A stretch of 64,000 nt of DNA from Pseudoxanthomonas sp. SE1. Lineage in GTDB: Bacteria; Pseudomonadota; Gammaproteobacteria; Xanthomonadales; Xanthomonadaceae. This document shows positions 25,664 to 35,042 of this stretch, piece by piece. Where the stretch lies: NCBI RefSeq assembly GCF_029542205.1, contig NZ_CP113783.1:3897001-3961000 (forward strand), written 5' to 3'. The stretch's first letter is position 1. Every line of letters starts with the position of its first letter. Below the pieces are notes generated by a model, which saw only the letters and a program-made list of their open reading frames with translations, ran no database searches and had not been told where the DNA came from. The position numbers were made by a program, and so were the translations under genes.

Positions 25664-26737
25664 TCAGGCTAGCTTGGGATAGTCCGTGTATCCCTCCTCG
25701 CCTTGGCTGTAGTAGGTCTCCATGCGATCCTCGTTCAACTCCGAGTTGTTTCGCAGGCGATCCACTAGATCAGGATTGGCGAGGAAGGGACGTCCGAAGC
25801 TGATCGCATCCGCTAGTCCGTTCGAAAGATCGGCCTGCGAGCGCTTCAGGTCGTAGTCGCTGTTGAGAATCAGCGGCCCCTTGAAATGCTTGCGAAGCAC
25901 CGGAGAAAGACGTGGCACGTCGGTTGATCCAAACGTGCCGTCCGGACCCGGCTCGCGCAGCTCAAGGAATGCGATACCAATATCATCCAGCGCCACTGCA
26001 GCCGCGGAGAACAGGGGCTCGGGATTGCTGTCGTCCACCCCATAGCTCTCGCCGTTGGGAGACAGGCGAACGGCCATGCGATCTGCACCAACTGCGTTAG
26101 CCACCGCGCCAGTAACTTGTTTGAGTAGGCGAATCCTGTTGGCGATGCTTCCGCCATACTCATCCGTCCGGGTGTTGCTGCTATCGCGAAGGAATTGATC
26201 GATCAGTTGGCCGTTCGCTGCATGGATCTGTACACCGTCGAAGCCTGCGGCGATCGCATTGTTGGCGGCTCGGACGTAGTCCTGGATCAATCCCGGGATC
26301 TCATCGGAATCAAGCGGCCTAGCGGCCTCGAAGGGCTTCTTCCCATCGTACGTATGCGCATCACCTGGCATGGTGGTCGCACTGGAAGATACCGGGTGAA
26401 TTCCTGTTACCGCTGAGTGTGCCATGCGCCCCATGTGCCAGAGCTGCGCGATGATGAGCCCACCGTTTGCATGTACGGCACGTGTTACGGGCTTCCATGC
26501 CTCAACCTGCTCCTCAGACCACAGGCCCGGCGCGTAGGGCCAACCCACAGCGTGCTGGGAGATGCCCGTGGCTTCACCGATGATCAGGCCGGCCGAGGCA
26601 CGCTGAGCGTAGTATTCGGCCATGATCGGAGTCGGAACGTGCTCTCTTGTCGAGCGCGCGCGCGTCAGCGGCGCCATGATAACGCGGTTCTTGGCCTTTA
26701 GGGCGCCGAGAGAGATGGGATCAAAGAGTGTTGACAT
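25664..26737 (-). CDS. Old Yellow Enzyme-type alkene reductase (NemA-like)
   Basis: 357-residue FMN-dependent ene-reductase reducing activated C=C bonds or nitro groups with NAD(P)H. The start at 26737 has GGAGGA upstream; the longer frame to 26878 is not needed. Motifs: MAPLTRARS near residue 22, LIIAQLWHMGRMAHSAV with the FMN/Gln region, GFDGVQIHAANGQLIDQFLRDSSN with the substrate His-Asn pair, and DEYGGSIANRIRL. The tail has LILNSDYD and DAISFGRPFLANPDLV. A chloride or electrophile-stress role is common for homologues. It lies at one edge of the redox gene region. Confidence 0.92.
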   Translation of the reverse strand: MSTLFDPISLGALKAKNRVIMAPLTRARSTREHVPTPIMAEYYAQRASAGLIIGEATGISQHAVGWPYAPGLWSEEQVEAWKPVTRAVHANGGLIIAQLWHMGRMAHSAVTGIHPVSSSATTMPGDAHTYDGKKPFEAARPLDSDEIPGLIQDYVRAANNAIAAGFDGVQIHAANGQLIDQFLRDSSNTRTDEYGGSIANRIRLLKQVTGAVANAVGADRMAVRLSPNGESYGVDDSNPEPLFSAAAVALDDIGIAFLELREPGPDGTFGSTDVPRLSPVLRKHFKGPLILNSDYDLKRSQADLSNGLADAISFGRPFLANPDLVDRLRNNSELNEDRMETYYSQGEEGYTDYPKLA

Positions 26738-27188
26738 GGTGTTCCTCCAAGCTGGCGTGCGCGTGTTAGTTCGGGCGAAATTGCCGCGTTGTTGCTGACC
26801 GACGGCTTGTTGATCAGCGCTGCTCTGCTTCAGGAGCGCGGGTGTGTCGAGAAGTCTGATTCCGGTGCTTGCGCGCAAACAGCCCTGATCTCGACTAACT
26901 CTCTTGCCACTTCTGGAATAATTCAGAGAGGCGGTCGGACTGGGCGAAGAGCGTCCAGTCCGTCGGCGAGAGAACCGCGTACCTTCGCGCTCTTCGGGCG
27001 CAGGCGCCGATGATCCATTTGTGATGTATCTGTTATCACCGGCACTATTGCGCGTAGCGGAATTCAGTAATTCCTAAGTCGGCATTCCTTTGCGAGCAGC
27101 ACCGCTAGACCATGCTGTTGAACAGAGGTTGGCGTAGTCCTATCTGCCTCATTGAGCACGCACTGGAACGCACGGGTATCAGGCCGCC
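26738..27188. promoter_or_regulatory. Intergenic region with two palindromes between divergent genes
   Basis: No supported gene in 450 bp between the ene-reductase and the hydrolase. Two dyads could be operators: GTGAT-N9-ATCAC at 27021-27039 and GGAATT-CAGT-AATTCC at 27059-27074. A 74-codon plus frame in the left half looks spurious. The regulator that would bind here is not adjacent. Confidence 0.4.
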
Positions 27189-27965
27189 ATGTACTTTCGG
27201 TACAAAGAACACCAGATCCATTTCACCGACGATGGACGGGGCGATGCACTCGTCTTCCTGCACGGACTGGGTGGCAACGCTCGCAACTGGACCTACCAGC
27301 GGCAGCATTTCGTCTCCCGCCGGCGGGTGATTTGCCTTGACTTGCCGGGCCATGGCAAGTCGGAGGGCAAGAACATCGAGTTCTCAGCGTTCGTGGACGT
27401 AGTCATTGCCCTGATCGATCACCTGGGTATCGACAAGGTGGCGATCTGCGGCCTGTCCAAAGGCGCCCGTGTCGGCTTAGGTGTGGCGGCACGCGCCAGG
27501 GATCGGGTCAGCGCGCTGATCGTGGTCAATACATGCCTGTGCCTGAGCCCATCGGATCAGGCTGCCCGAACGACGCTGTACGACGAGCTCCTGCTGGGGC
27601 CGGCCGGCATGCAGTCATGGGCAAGGCAGTTACTCGCCCAGATGGCTATCGAGGAAGGCACGACCATCTACCAGGGCTTCCTGCGTTCGCTCAATAGCTT
27701 GGACGGTCCCTACATCCGGGCGTTGTTCCAGCAGATCCAGGACTACGACCAGCGCTCAGAGGTCGCCACGATCTCGAGTCCCACCTTGCTCATCCATGGC
27801 GCCAAGGACCAGATCGTGCCTTCCTACTGCCACGGCGAGCTACAGCAACTGATTCCGCACGCTGTGCACCAGGTCTTTGAGCGGTGCGGTCATCTGCCAT
27901 ACCTGGAGGCTCCGGAGCGTTTCAATGAGGCCGTCGAGTCGTTCCTGAGCGATGAGGCATCGTAG
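27189..27965 (+). CDS. Alpha/beta hydrolase
   Basis: 258-residue cytoplasmic hydrolase. Oxyanion-hole strand LVFLHGLGGNARNW near residue 22 and nucleophile elbow CGLSKGARVG (Ser near 95). The acid is in IHGAKDQIVPSYC and the base in ERCGHLPYLEAPERF. It resembles 3-oxoadipate enol-lactonase / carboxylesterase-like enzymes. It is convergent with the ferredoxin-reductase gene, 15 bp apart. The ATG lacks a strong ribosome-binding site. Confidence 0.87.
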   Translation: MYFRYKEHQIHFTDDGRGDALVFLHGLGGNARNWTYQRQHFVSRRRVICLDLPGHGKSEGKNIEFSAFVDVVIALIDHLGIDKVAICGLSKGARVGLGVAARARDRVSALIVVNTCLCLSPSDQAARTTLYDELLLGPAGMQSWARQLLAQMAIEEGTTIYQGFLRSLNSLDGPYIRALFQQIQDYDQRSEVATISSPTLLIHGAKDQIVPSYCHGELQQLIPHAVHQVFERCGHLPYLEAPERFNEAVESFLSDEAS

Positions 27966-27980
27966 GTAACCTCCACCGTT

Positions 27981-28934
27981 TCAGACCTGCAAAGTCAATG
28001 TTCCCGCAGAAGAGGCCCATGAGACGCAGGGGCAGAAAGAATGCGCCCTCTGTTCTTCCGTCAGGCAATTGTCGCGATGGATGGGCGTTCCGTCGGTGTA
28101 GGTGGTGATGCAGGCCCCACACTCCCCGCGCCGGCAGTCCGAGGCGATCCATGCACCGGCCGCTTCCATCGCATCGAGCAATGTGGTCCCCACCGGCACA
28201 TCCACTTCGATGTTGGACTCGGACAGGGCCAGCTTTACCGGGCCATCGGTCATGGACCACGCTGGCCCGAAGCTCTCAAAGTGCACCCGCTTTGCCTGTA
28301 CACCATGCGCGCCGGCCGCCAGGCGAACACGGTCGATCAGCGAGGAAGGTCCACACACGTAGAAGTGCGTGTCAGCTTCATGGGCGTGGGTTTTCAGCAA
28401 CTGGTTGATGTCGATCCGCCTGAAAGTGTCGCTCTCTGTGAAGTACACCGTCACGCGATCGCAGTCCTCGCCGAGCAACACTTCCTGAAAGACCATCTCA
28501 GCGCGTGACTTTGAGGAGTAGTGCAACTCAAAGGACGTGCCGGTCTGGCGAAGCCGCGAAATGATGCTGAGCATGGGCGTGATGCCGATGCCGCCTGCTA
28601 TCAGCACGTAGTGCTGGCCATCCGGCGCGATGCTGAACTCGCTGATGGGGCTCGATGCTTCTAATAGTGCGCCCACTGCAAGTCGCTCGTGCAGAAACTT
28701 GGAGCCCCCACGGCCGTTTGGGTTCTTCTTTACTGCGATCTCGTAGTACAAGCCGCCCTGTGGGTCAGAGACTAGCGAGTACTTTCGCTGCACGGGCTCG
28801 TTCTCGAGATCAAAACCCAAGGCCAAGTGCGAGCCCGGCTCGAAAGCGGGCAGCAGCTGACCGTCCGTCGATTCCAGACGTATCAAGTGAACACTGGTTG
28901 TCAGGGCACTGATTTGGCTCACACGCAACTGCAT
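27981..28934 (-). CDS. PDR/VanB-type oxidoreductase with 2Fe-2S domain
   Basis: 317-residue FMN-type reductase of the phthalate dioxygenase reductase class. Flavin-binding RKYSLVSDP near 50-60, NAD-binding GGIGITPMLSII near 113 and CGPSSLIDRVR near 193. The C-terminal plant-type [2Fe-2S] site is CRRGECGACITTY near 272 with the fourth Cys in DNCL near 296. Such reductases feed electrons to a Rieske oxygenase, but no oxygenase gene is in the window. It starts 3 bp after the PNPOx-like gene, so the pair is likely co-transcribed and may work together. Confidence 0.9.
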   Translation of the reverse strand: MQLRVSQISALTTSVHLIRLESTDGQLLPAFEPGSHLALGFDLENEPVQRKYSLVSDPQGGLYYEIAVKKNPNGRGGSKFLHERLAVGALLEASSPISEFSIAPDGQHYVLIAGGIGITPMLSIISRLRQTGTSFELHYSSKSRAEMVFQEVLLGEDCDRVTVYFTESDTFRRIDINQLLKTHAHEADTHFYVCGPSSLIDRVRLAAGAHGVQAKRVHFESFGPAWSMTDGPVKLALSESNIEVDVPVGTTLLDAMEAAGAWIASDCRRGECGACITTYTDGTPIHRDNCLTEEQRAHSFCPCVSWASSAGTLTLQV

Positions 28935-28937
28935 GTT

Positions 28938-29870
28938 TCAAAGACCTTGTGGCAGAAAGGGAGAGGCGTCGACGAACGCTGTACTGAGCTGCTCAGGCAG
29001 TTGCGTTTCGATCCAGGCGCTGGTCTGGAACTGCCAGAAGCGCCCGGTGCCGCCGGTCACGCCCTTGGGATCGAGCTGATCCCAGAGCATCTCGGCGCGT
29101 CCGGTGAGCTGGAGCATCCTGCGTTGGGCATAGTCGGGGAACACCAGCCCGGCACGTGGATCAACAAGTACGTTGCCAGCGCTGTTGAACATCCCGTTGC
29201 CGTTGTAGTCGGGAATCCTGAGCTTGCCGTCGGCGAGCACTTCGACGAATCCCGAAGGGCCGCCTCGATGGGTGATGTCGGCGCCGTGGGTTTTGTGGGC
29301 GGTTGCAAGAAAGAAGGTATCGGAGCTGTGGAGGAGCTTGAGATGTTCTTGCTCAAGCATCAGGCCTTGCTTGATGCCCGCAGGCATCTGCGTGCCCGAA
29401 CCGGCGGGCAGGTCGATGACCCGGCGCTGGATGTAGCGAGGACACACCGGCACCGATTCGGTGATCTGGATAACAAGGCGATCACCGTACCGCTGCGCCT
29501 GTCCGTTGATCTTGAGTCTCTTGCGGGTCTGCAGTTCCAGCAGCAATAGCCCGATGCGACCATCCTGCTCGATGTTGTCCCAGAGGGGGTCGTGAGGCTG
29601 CCTGACCACCTTGTCCAGGTGGATGCTCAGCGCGCCCGCATCCTCGGTGGGCTCCAGAAAGCTAGGCTCACCGATCAGCACCGATGCCCAGACGCGGTCC
29701 ACCGCATCCACGCTGGCCGCGTAGGCCATCTTCTGCTGGCGAACGAACGGCAGTGCAGGACGGATGATGTGATCGGTCACGTTGGACCCGTTGCGGGCGG
29801 CGACGTCAGACTCGTGGGCCATCGCCTGCGCCTGAAGTTCACCCTCGTGGAAGTTGGCTGTCTTGTGCAT
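28938..29870 (-). CDS. Pyridoxamine 5'-phosphate oxidase-like flavoprotein
   Basis: About 310 residues from ATG 29870 (MHKTANFHEGE); the frame extends to 29945. It has two split-barrel-like repeats: WASVLIGEPSFLEP near 60-75 and SDTFFLATAHKTHGADITHR near 190, with FRIPDYNGNGMFNS-like and GLVFPDYAQRRMLQLTGRA segments that contact flavin in this family. These proteins often pair with a ferredoxin reductase (here directly downstream) and are proposed to bind FMN or F420-like cofactors. A LysR gene is divergent 154 bp away and probably controls the pair. Confidence 0.8.
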   Translation of the reverse strand: MHKTANFHEGELQAQAMAHESDVAARNGSNVTDHIIRPALPFVRQQKMAYAASVDAVDRVWASVLIGEPSFLEPTEDAGALSIHLDKVVRQPHDPLWDNIEQDGRIGLLLLELQTRKRLKINGQAQRYGDRLVIQITESVPVCPRYIQRRVIDLPAGSGTQMPAGIKQGLMLEQEHLKLLHSSDTFFLATAHKTHGADITHRGGPSGFVEVLADGKLRIPDYNGNGMFNSAGNVLVDPRAGLVFPDYAQRRMLQLTGRAEMLWDQLDPKGVTGGTGRFWQFQTSAWIETQLPEQLSTAFVDASPFLPQGL

Positions 29871-30024
29871 GGCAGGACTCGTTGCCGCGGCGGCGGCGCA
29901 CTGCATATGCTCGGCAAGGAGCGAAGAGCCAGAAATGGCCTGCAACGCAATTGATTATTTCTGCGCCGGCAATACCGGGGCGGCAGGTTTTGCTAGGCTG
30001 ATCGGACAAGAAAGGGTGCCTCTC

Positions 30025-30927
30025 ATGGATCATGTCCGCCTGATGCAGGTCTTTGTCGCCGTGGTCGAAGCCCAGGGCTTTGCGCCGGCGGCCAGAAAGC
30101 TCGATCTCTCCCCGGCCAGCGTGACGCGTGCGGTGGTCAGCCTGGAGGAAGCACTAGGAGTGACGTTGCTGGTACGCACGACCCGCAGCATGCGGCTGAC
30201 CGACGCCGGCAGCCGCTACTTCGAGGAGTCGCGCTCGATCCTGCAGCAGATCGAGGATCTGAATGCCACCCTCGCCGATGCCAATGCCACGCCCAAAGGG
30301 TCCATTACCGTTACGGCCCCCGTGCTATTCGGCAGGATCGCCGTCATGCCCAGCATCGTTTCCTTCCTGAAGATGCATGCTGAGGTCCTGGTCACGGCCC
30401 ATTTCTCCGACCGCAACCTCAATCTGATCGATGAGAACATCGACGTTGCCGTACGCATAGGCCAGCTTCCCGACTCGGGCATGCGGTCCATGCAGGTGGG
30501 CCACGTGCGTCATGTCCTGTGCGCCTCGCCTGAATATCTTGCTACGCGGGGAACGCCCGCTCACCCTGCCGAACTAACGATGCATGACGTGGTGGTTGCG
30601 GCGGCCATATCCCCCCGCCTGGATTGGCGATTCGGACCCTCGCAGCAGCCTGTCCAGGTCAAGGTGCGACCGCGTATCACGGTCACCAGTAACGATGCCG
30701 CGATCGCTGCGGTGTCCTCCGGGTTTGGCATGGCGCGCCTGCTGTCGTATCAGATCGCCGAGGAGGTATCCGCAGGGCGTCTGAGGATCATCCTTGAGGA
30801 TTTCGAGGAGCCGCCCCTCCCGGTCCACATCCTGCACCGGGAGTCCATCAACGGCTCAGCCCGCGTACGGGCTTTCATCGATCATCTGGCTGCGGCATTG
30901 CGCCGCCTGCCACTGATCCTGGACTGA
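30025..30927 (+). CDS. LysR family regulator divergent from the PNPOx/ferredoxin-reductase pair
   Basis: 300-residue DNA-binding regulator. The N-terminal winged helix (1-60) reads FVAVVEAQGFAPAARKL, SPASVTRAVVSLEEALG and RTTRSMRLT. The effector domain begins near residue 90 (KGSITVTAPVLFG). It starts at ATG 30025 with AAAGGG upstream; a longer frame goes through the divergent promoter. By position it most likely responds to an electrophile or redox signal and regulates the oppositely oriented oxidoreductase genes. The intergenic 154 bp presumably holds the operator, though no clear T-N11-A dyad stood out. Confidence 0.9.
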   Translation: MDHVRLMQVFVAVVEAQGFAPAARKLDLSPASVTRAVVSLEEALGVTLLVRTTRSMRLTDAGSRYFEESRSILQQIEDLNATLADANATPKGSITVTAPVLFGRIAVMPSIVSFLKMHAEVLVTAHFSDRNLNLIDENIDVAVRIGQLPDSGMRSMQVGHVRHVLCASPEYLATRGTPAHPAELTMHDVVVAAAISPRLDWRFGPSQQPVQVKVRPRITVTSNDAAIAAVSSGFGMARLLSYQIAEEVSAGRLRIILEDFEEPPLPVHILHRESINGSARVRAFIDHLAAALRRLPLILD

Positions 30928-31052
30928 TTGCACCAGAAAAACGCAAGACTCAATTGCAGCCGGGCGGATTTCTGCCACCACGCCCGATCCCTATCGTTGG
31001 CTTCGTCGCCGCTGGTTCGGCAGACGCTCCCCTTCAACGTTAAGGATGTCCA

Positions 31053-31424
31053 ATGAAAGCTGCAATTGTTGTCCTGTCTGATCCCAATGCCGGTGAAGAA
31101 GCCCTGGGCCGCGTGTTCAATGCGCTGGCCGCCGCCTACGACTTCAAGGCCAAGGGCAATGAGGTCCGTATCTACTTCCACGGCACCGGTACGCGCTGGC
31201 CGGAAGTGCTCTCCAGCGTCAATCACCCCATCAACGTCCTGTTCGAGGCGGTCAAGGCCAGCGTCGTGGGCGTGTCCTCCGGCTGCGCCGATGTTTTTGG
31301 TGCCAAGGACGGTGCGGAGAAGTCGGGCTTCAAGCTGGTCCAGGAGAACATGGTTCCCGGCACCTCGGGTCTGCCCAGCGTGGCGGACATCGCCGCTGAC
31401 GGTTTCACGGTGCTGACGTTCTAA
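31053..31424 (+). CDS. DsrE family protein
   Basis: 123-residue DsrE/DsrF-like small protein (KAAIVVLSDPNAGEEALGRV at the start, IYFHGTGTRWPEVL, VGVSSGCADVFGAKDG). The Cys in SSGCADVFG matches the conserved cysteine position of DsrE/YchN-like sulfur-relay proteins. A role in sulfur trafficking or thiol redox is inferred from family. It has its own start after AAGGATGTCC and a dyad-rich terminator follows. It precedes glutathione reductase in the same direction. Confidence 0.8.
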   Translation: MKAAIVVLSDPNAGEEALGRVFNALAAAYDFKAKGNEVRIYFHGTGTRWPEVLSSVNHPINVLFEAVKASVVGVSSGCADVFGAKDGAEKSGFKLVQENMVPGTSGLPSVADIAADGFTVLTF

Positions 31425-31480
31425 GGCCAGCCCGGGATGGCGATGCGCTCGCGCGTCGCCATGGCCGCTAGGCGCTGGCC
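31425..31480 (+). terminator. Nested hairpin after the DsrE gene
   Basis: Outer arms GGCCAGC (31425) and GCTGGCC (31474) enclose an inner hairpin ATGGCGA (31437) / TCGCCAT (31456). There is no T-run, so it may be a weak or factor-dependent terminator or a transcript-stabilising element. Confidence 0.5.
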
Positions 31481-31554
31481 AGCATGTCTTGCCAGCGCAT
31501 CCTTCTGACAAGGACCCAGAGCTTGCCTGCCAGGTGCCTGGGCATGTGAGTGCC

Positions 31555-32943
31555 ATGCGTGAATTCGACTACGACCTGTTTGTGATTGGTGGCGGCTCTG
31601 GTGGTGTCAGGGCTGCGCGCTTGGCCGCCTCCCTGGGCAAGCGCGTGGCCATTGCCGAGGAGTATCGGTTCGGTGGCACGTGCGTCATTCGGGGTTGTGT
31701 TCCCAAGAAGCTGTTCGTCTATGCCTCCCAGTACCGGGAGCATTTTGAAGACGCGGCCGGGTTCGGCTGGAACGTAGGACCGGCGACGATGGACTGGCCT
31801 CAACTGATCGCGGCCAAGGATGTCGAGGTCGCGCGTCTTGAGCGTCTGTACCGCGGCGGATTGGAGAGCAACGGTGCCGAGCTTCTGCAGACGCGGGCCG
31901 AGTTGGTAGATGCGCACACGATTCGACTGGTGGGCAGTGGCAAGACCGTCACCGCCGAACGAGTTCTGATTGCCACCGGCGCTGCTCCCAATACCCACAC
32001 AGCACTGCCAGGCCATGAGCTGTGCATCACCTCCAATGAAGCCTTCGACCTGACGGTACTGCCAAGATCGATCCTGATTCTGGGCGGCGGCTACATCGCT
32101 TTGGAGTTTGCCAACATCTTCCACGGACTGGGCGTGGAGGTCACCGTGGTTTATCGCGGCAAGGAGATCCTGTCGCGCTTCGATCACGATCTTCGTGCGG
32201 GCCTGCATCAGGCGATGACCGACAAGGGCATCAAGATCCTGCTAACCGACGTCGTGGAGCAGGTATCCAGAGCCGACGATGGCGAGCTCATTGCCCGGAC
32301 CATGACCGGCCAGACGCTGAGCGCCGAGGTGATCTTGCTGGCGCTGGGCCGCGAGCCGAACACGAAGGGGCTGGGTCTGGATGTCGCCGGCGTCCAGACC
32401 GACGAGCGCGGCGCGATCGTGGTCGATGCCTACTCGCAAACCAGCATCCCCAGCATCTATGCACTGGGCGATGTCACCGACCGGGTGCAGCTGACGCCGG
32501 TGGCCATTCATGAGGCCATGTGCTTCATCGAGACCGTCTACAAGGACAACCCCTCCTCACCCGATCACGATCTGATCCCCACCGCCGTCTTCTCTCAACC
32601 CGAGATCGGCACCGTGGGCCTGTCCGAAGAGGCCGCTGCTGAACGGTACGAGGAGATCGAGGTCTACCGCGCCCAGTTCCGGCCCATGAAGGCCACTCTC
32701 TCAGGGCGCTCGGAGAAAACGATCATGAAGCTGGTGGTCGATGCTGCGACCCGCAAAGTCGTGGGCGCCCACATCCTGGGGCATGACGCCGGCGAGATGG
32801 CCCAGTTGCTGGGCATCCCGTTGAAGGCCGGCGCAACCAAGGAAGACTTTGATCGCACGATGGCCGTGCATCCCACTGCGGCCGAAGAGCTGGTCACCAT
32901 GTACAAGCCCACCTACCGCATCAGGAACGGCGAGCGAATCTGA
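31555..32943 (+). CDS. gor: Glutathione-disulfide reductase
   Basis: 462-residue FAD enzyme that regenerates GSH from GSSG with NADPH. FAD-binding GGGSGGVRAAR near residue 11, redox-active CVIRGC (Cys42 and Cys47) in GGTCVIRGCVPKKL, and NAD(P)-binding GGGYIALEFANIF. FAD-binding ALGDVTDRVQLTPVA and the catalytic His-Glu in MAVHPTAAEELVTM are present. ATG 31555 is used; a frame from 31489 is open but unsupported. It sits between the DsrE gene and a LysR gene. Together with two glutathione transferases nearby it points to a GSH-dependent defence set. Confidence 0.95.
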   Translation: MREFDYDLFVIGGGSGGVRAARLAASLGKRVAIAEEYRFGGTCVIRGCVPKKLFVYASQYREHFEDAAGFGWNVGPATMDWPQLIAAKDVEVARLERLYRGGLESNGAELLQTRAELVDAHTIRLVGSGKTVTAERVLIATGAAPNTHTALPGHELCITSNEAFDLTVLPRSILILGGGYIALEFANIFHGLGVEVTVVYRGKEILSRFDHDLRAGLHQAMTDKGIKILLTDVVEQVSRADDGELIARTMTGQTLSAEVILLALGREPNTKGLGLDVAGVQTDERGAIVVDAYSQTSIPSIYALGDVTDRVQLTPVAIHEAMCFIETVYKDNPSSPDHDLIPTAVFSQPEIGTVGLSEEAAAERYEEIEVYRAQFRPMKATLSGRSEKTIMKLVVDAATRKVVGAHILGHDAGEMAQLLGIPLKAGATKEDFDRTMAVHPTAAEELVTMYKPTYRIRNGERI

Positions 32944-32990
32944 GTCGTCCACGCCACGAGCGTCTACATCGCGTGCATCGAGGAGTTCCA

Positions 32991-33899
32991 ATGAACAAGC
33001 TACAAGCCATGGAAGTCTTTGTTCAGGTCGTGGACGCCGGTGGCTTCACCCGCGCTGCGGAGAACATGAAGCTTCCCAAGGCCACGGTCTCGACCTCAAT
33101 TCAATCATTGGAGACGACGCTTGCGGTCAAGCTGCTCAACCGCACCACCCGTCGGGTGAGCGTCACCGCCGATGGGGCGGCCTACTACGAACGATGCCTG
33201 CAGATCCTCTCGGACGTGCGAGATGCGGAAGACTCCGTGCTGCGCAACCGCCAAAGTCCCTCGGGCAGGCTGCGCGTGGATGCGCCCACGGGCCTGGCTA
33301 GCGAGGTCGTCATCCCGGCACTGCCGGAGTTCTTCAAGCTCTACCCGGACATTCGCCTGGAGTTGGGCTGCAGTGACCGCCCGGTAGATCTTGTCGAAGA
33401 GGGCGTGGACTGCGCGATCCGCGGGGGACGCCGCCTGACCGACTCCAGGCTCGTCGCCAAGCGTGTGGGCACGATGCACTACATGACCTGCGCCTCGCCG
33501 GCCTATTTGGAGCAGCGCGGCTCACCTCAGCATCCAGATGACCTGGTGGAGCACCATTGCGTCAACTACTTTTCCGCACGAACCGGTCGAATGTTCGACT
33601 GGTACTTCGAGCGCGACGGTCAACGGGTTCAGGTAGCCCTGTCCAGTCACATTGCCGTGAGCGATAGCTATGCCTACACGGCGGCAGGCTTGGCTGGACT
33701 GGGCGTGGTCCAGATGGCCGACTTCCTGATGGCACCCATGATCGCGGATGGACGCTTCATTCGCATCCTGGAGGGCTGGACCAACGAGCCGTTGCCCATC
33801 CATGTCGTCTACCCGGAGAACCGGCATCTGTCCGCCAAAGTCCGAGTGTTCGTGGACTGGGTCACCGGCCTGTTCGCCCACCATCCCACCATGCACTAA
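32991..33899 (+). CDS. LysR family transcriptional regulator
   Basis: 302 residues; the start at 32991 has GAGGAG seven bases upstream. DNA-binding helix: VFVQVVDAGGFTRAAENM, KATVSTSIQSLETTL, NRTTRRVSVTADG. Effector domain from about 90 (SGRLRVDAPTGLASEV) with the CSDRPVDLVEEGVDCAIRGG signature of the CrgA-like group. It lies 47 bp after gor in the same direction and 110 bp before the convergent AhpD-like gene, so it may regulate the GSH/GST cluster. Confidence 0.9.
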   Translation: MNKLQAMEVFVQVVDAGGFTRAAENMKLPKATVSTSIQSLETTLAVKLLNRTTRRVSVTADGAAYYERCLQILSDVRDAEDSVLRNRQSPSGRLRVDAPTGLASEVVIPALPEFFKLYPDIRLELGCSDRPVDLVEEGVDCAIRGGRRLTDSRLVAKRVGTMHYMTCASPAYLEQRGSPQHPDDLVEHHCVNYFSARTGRMFDWYFERDGQRVQVALSSHIAVSDSYAYTAAGLAGLGVVQMADFLMAPMIADGRFIRILEGWTNEPLPIHVVYPENRHLSAKVRVFVDWVTGLFAHHPTMH

Positions 33900-34010
33900 T
33901 CACCATCCAACGGTGATCGTGGTGGCGCCATAGGCGGTGTGCCGGTCGGAATCTCTTCAAAAGCATGGGCTGGCCACCTACTCGGCGACCAGCCCACACC
34001 ACCACCAACT

Positions 34011-34355
34011 TCACGCTTTGGGCAGCTGCTTGTAGGTGTCGAACACACGAGCCGAATAGGTCAGCGCGGCGCCGGCGTTGAGCGCGATAGCCACGCCCAG
34101 CGCTTCGGATATCTCCTCCAGCGTGGCGCCGGCATCGACCGCCTTCTGGGTGTGCACGGAGATGCAGCCATCGCAGCGCGTGGTCACGCCCACGGCAAGC
34201 GCGATCAGCTCGTGTACCTTGGCATCCAAGTGGCCGGTCTTGCTCGGTGCGTTGTCCATCAGTGCCATGCCGCGCATCGTGTCCGGGCTGAGCTTGGCGT
34301 AATCGCCCACGCGCTCAATCAAGGCGGCGCGGTAGGCATTCCAGTCTTGCATCAT
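34011..34355 (-). CDS. Carboxymuconolactone decarboxylase family (AhpD-like) protein
   Basis: 114-residue helical protein with the alkylhydroperoxidase D-like CxxC motif in TTRCDGCISVHTQKAVDAG, including the conserved His four residues after the second Cys. Such proteins act as peroxidases or disulfide reductants. The start could be either of two adjacent Met codons. Its terminus lies 76 bp before the GST gene in the same direction. By family it is likely a hexamer with antioxidant function. Confidence 0.87.
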   Translation of the reverse strand: MMQDWNAYRAALIERVGDYAKLSPDTMRGMALMDNAPSKTGHLDAKVHELIALAVGVTTRCDGCISVHTQKAVDAGATLEEISEALGVAIALNAGAALTYSARVFDTYKQLPKA

Positions 34356-34430
34356 GATCGGTAGTCCTTGTGGTTCTTCGGGGTGTCGCCGGGTAGGTGC
34401 ATCCCGGCAACAAGGTTCAGGAGTCAGATC

Positions 34431-35042
34431 TCAGCCGGCGCCCAAGCCTTCGGCTTCCAGCGAGGCGCGAACGCTGGGACGGGTCTCCATGCGCGCCATG
34501 AACTTCTGGATGTGCTCATATCCGGAGATATCCAGGTTCACGCGCGGCACCCAGGAGAGCACGTTGTAGAGGTAGGCATCAGCGATGGAGAACCGGTCGC
34601 CAAGAACGTAGTCCTTACCCGTCAACTTCTCATCGATGTACTCGAATTTGTTGGTCAGATTGACCTGGGCGAACTTCAGCTTTGTCGTGCCATCCACGAC
34701 GGAGGAGAACATCACCGCCATGTTCTTGTGCAGGTCGCTGGCCACGAAATTCAGCCACTCCAGCGCTGTGTAGCGCTCGCGTGTACCGAATTCGGGCAGA
34801 AGGCCGTGACGTGGGTTCTGGTCCGCAATCCACTGCAGGATGACCGCACCTTCGGTCAAGATATCGCCGTCATCGAGCTTGAGCGCCGGCACGAAGCCTT
34901 TAGGCGTGACCTTGAAGTAGTCACCTTCGACGGTCTGTTTGGTCTTGAAGTCGACTTTGATCAGCTCGAAGGTCTGACCAACCTCGCGCAGGGCAATCTG
35001 GGAGGCCAGTCCACAGGAGCCGGGGGAGTAATACAGTTTCAT
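34431..35042 (-). CDS. gst: Glutathione S-transferase
   Basis: 203-residue two-domain GST, beta-class like. The N-terminal thioredoxin domain starts MKLYYSPGSCGLASQIALRE (catalytic Cys/Ser region), with the cis-Pro in KGFVPALKLDDG and the Ser in LTEGAVILQW. The C-terminal helical domain has the N-cap motif GDRFSIADAYLYNVL. It conjugates GSH to electrophiles. ATG 35042 is chosen because it gives the family start; the 96-bp extension to 35138 is not conserved-looking. It is followed by the YghU-like gene upstream in the same orientation. Confidence 0.92.
   Translation of the reverse strand: MKLYYSPGSCGLASQIALREVGQTFELIKVDFKTKQTVEGDYFKVTPKGFVPALKLDDGDILTEGAVILQWIADQNPRHGLLPEFGTRERYTALEWLNFVASDLHKNMAVMFSSVVDGTTKLKFAQVNLTNKFEYIDEKLTGKDYVLGDRFSIADAYLYNVLSWVPRVNLDISGYEHIQKFMARMETRPSVRASLEAEGLGAG

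Noticed and set aside
26789..27013. A 74-codon plus frame upstream of the hydrolase
   Set aside because: No ribosome-binding site, no family pattern, Ser/Arg-rich shadow-like composition.
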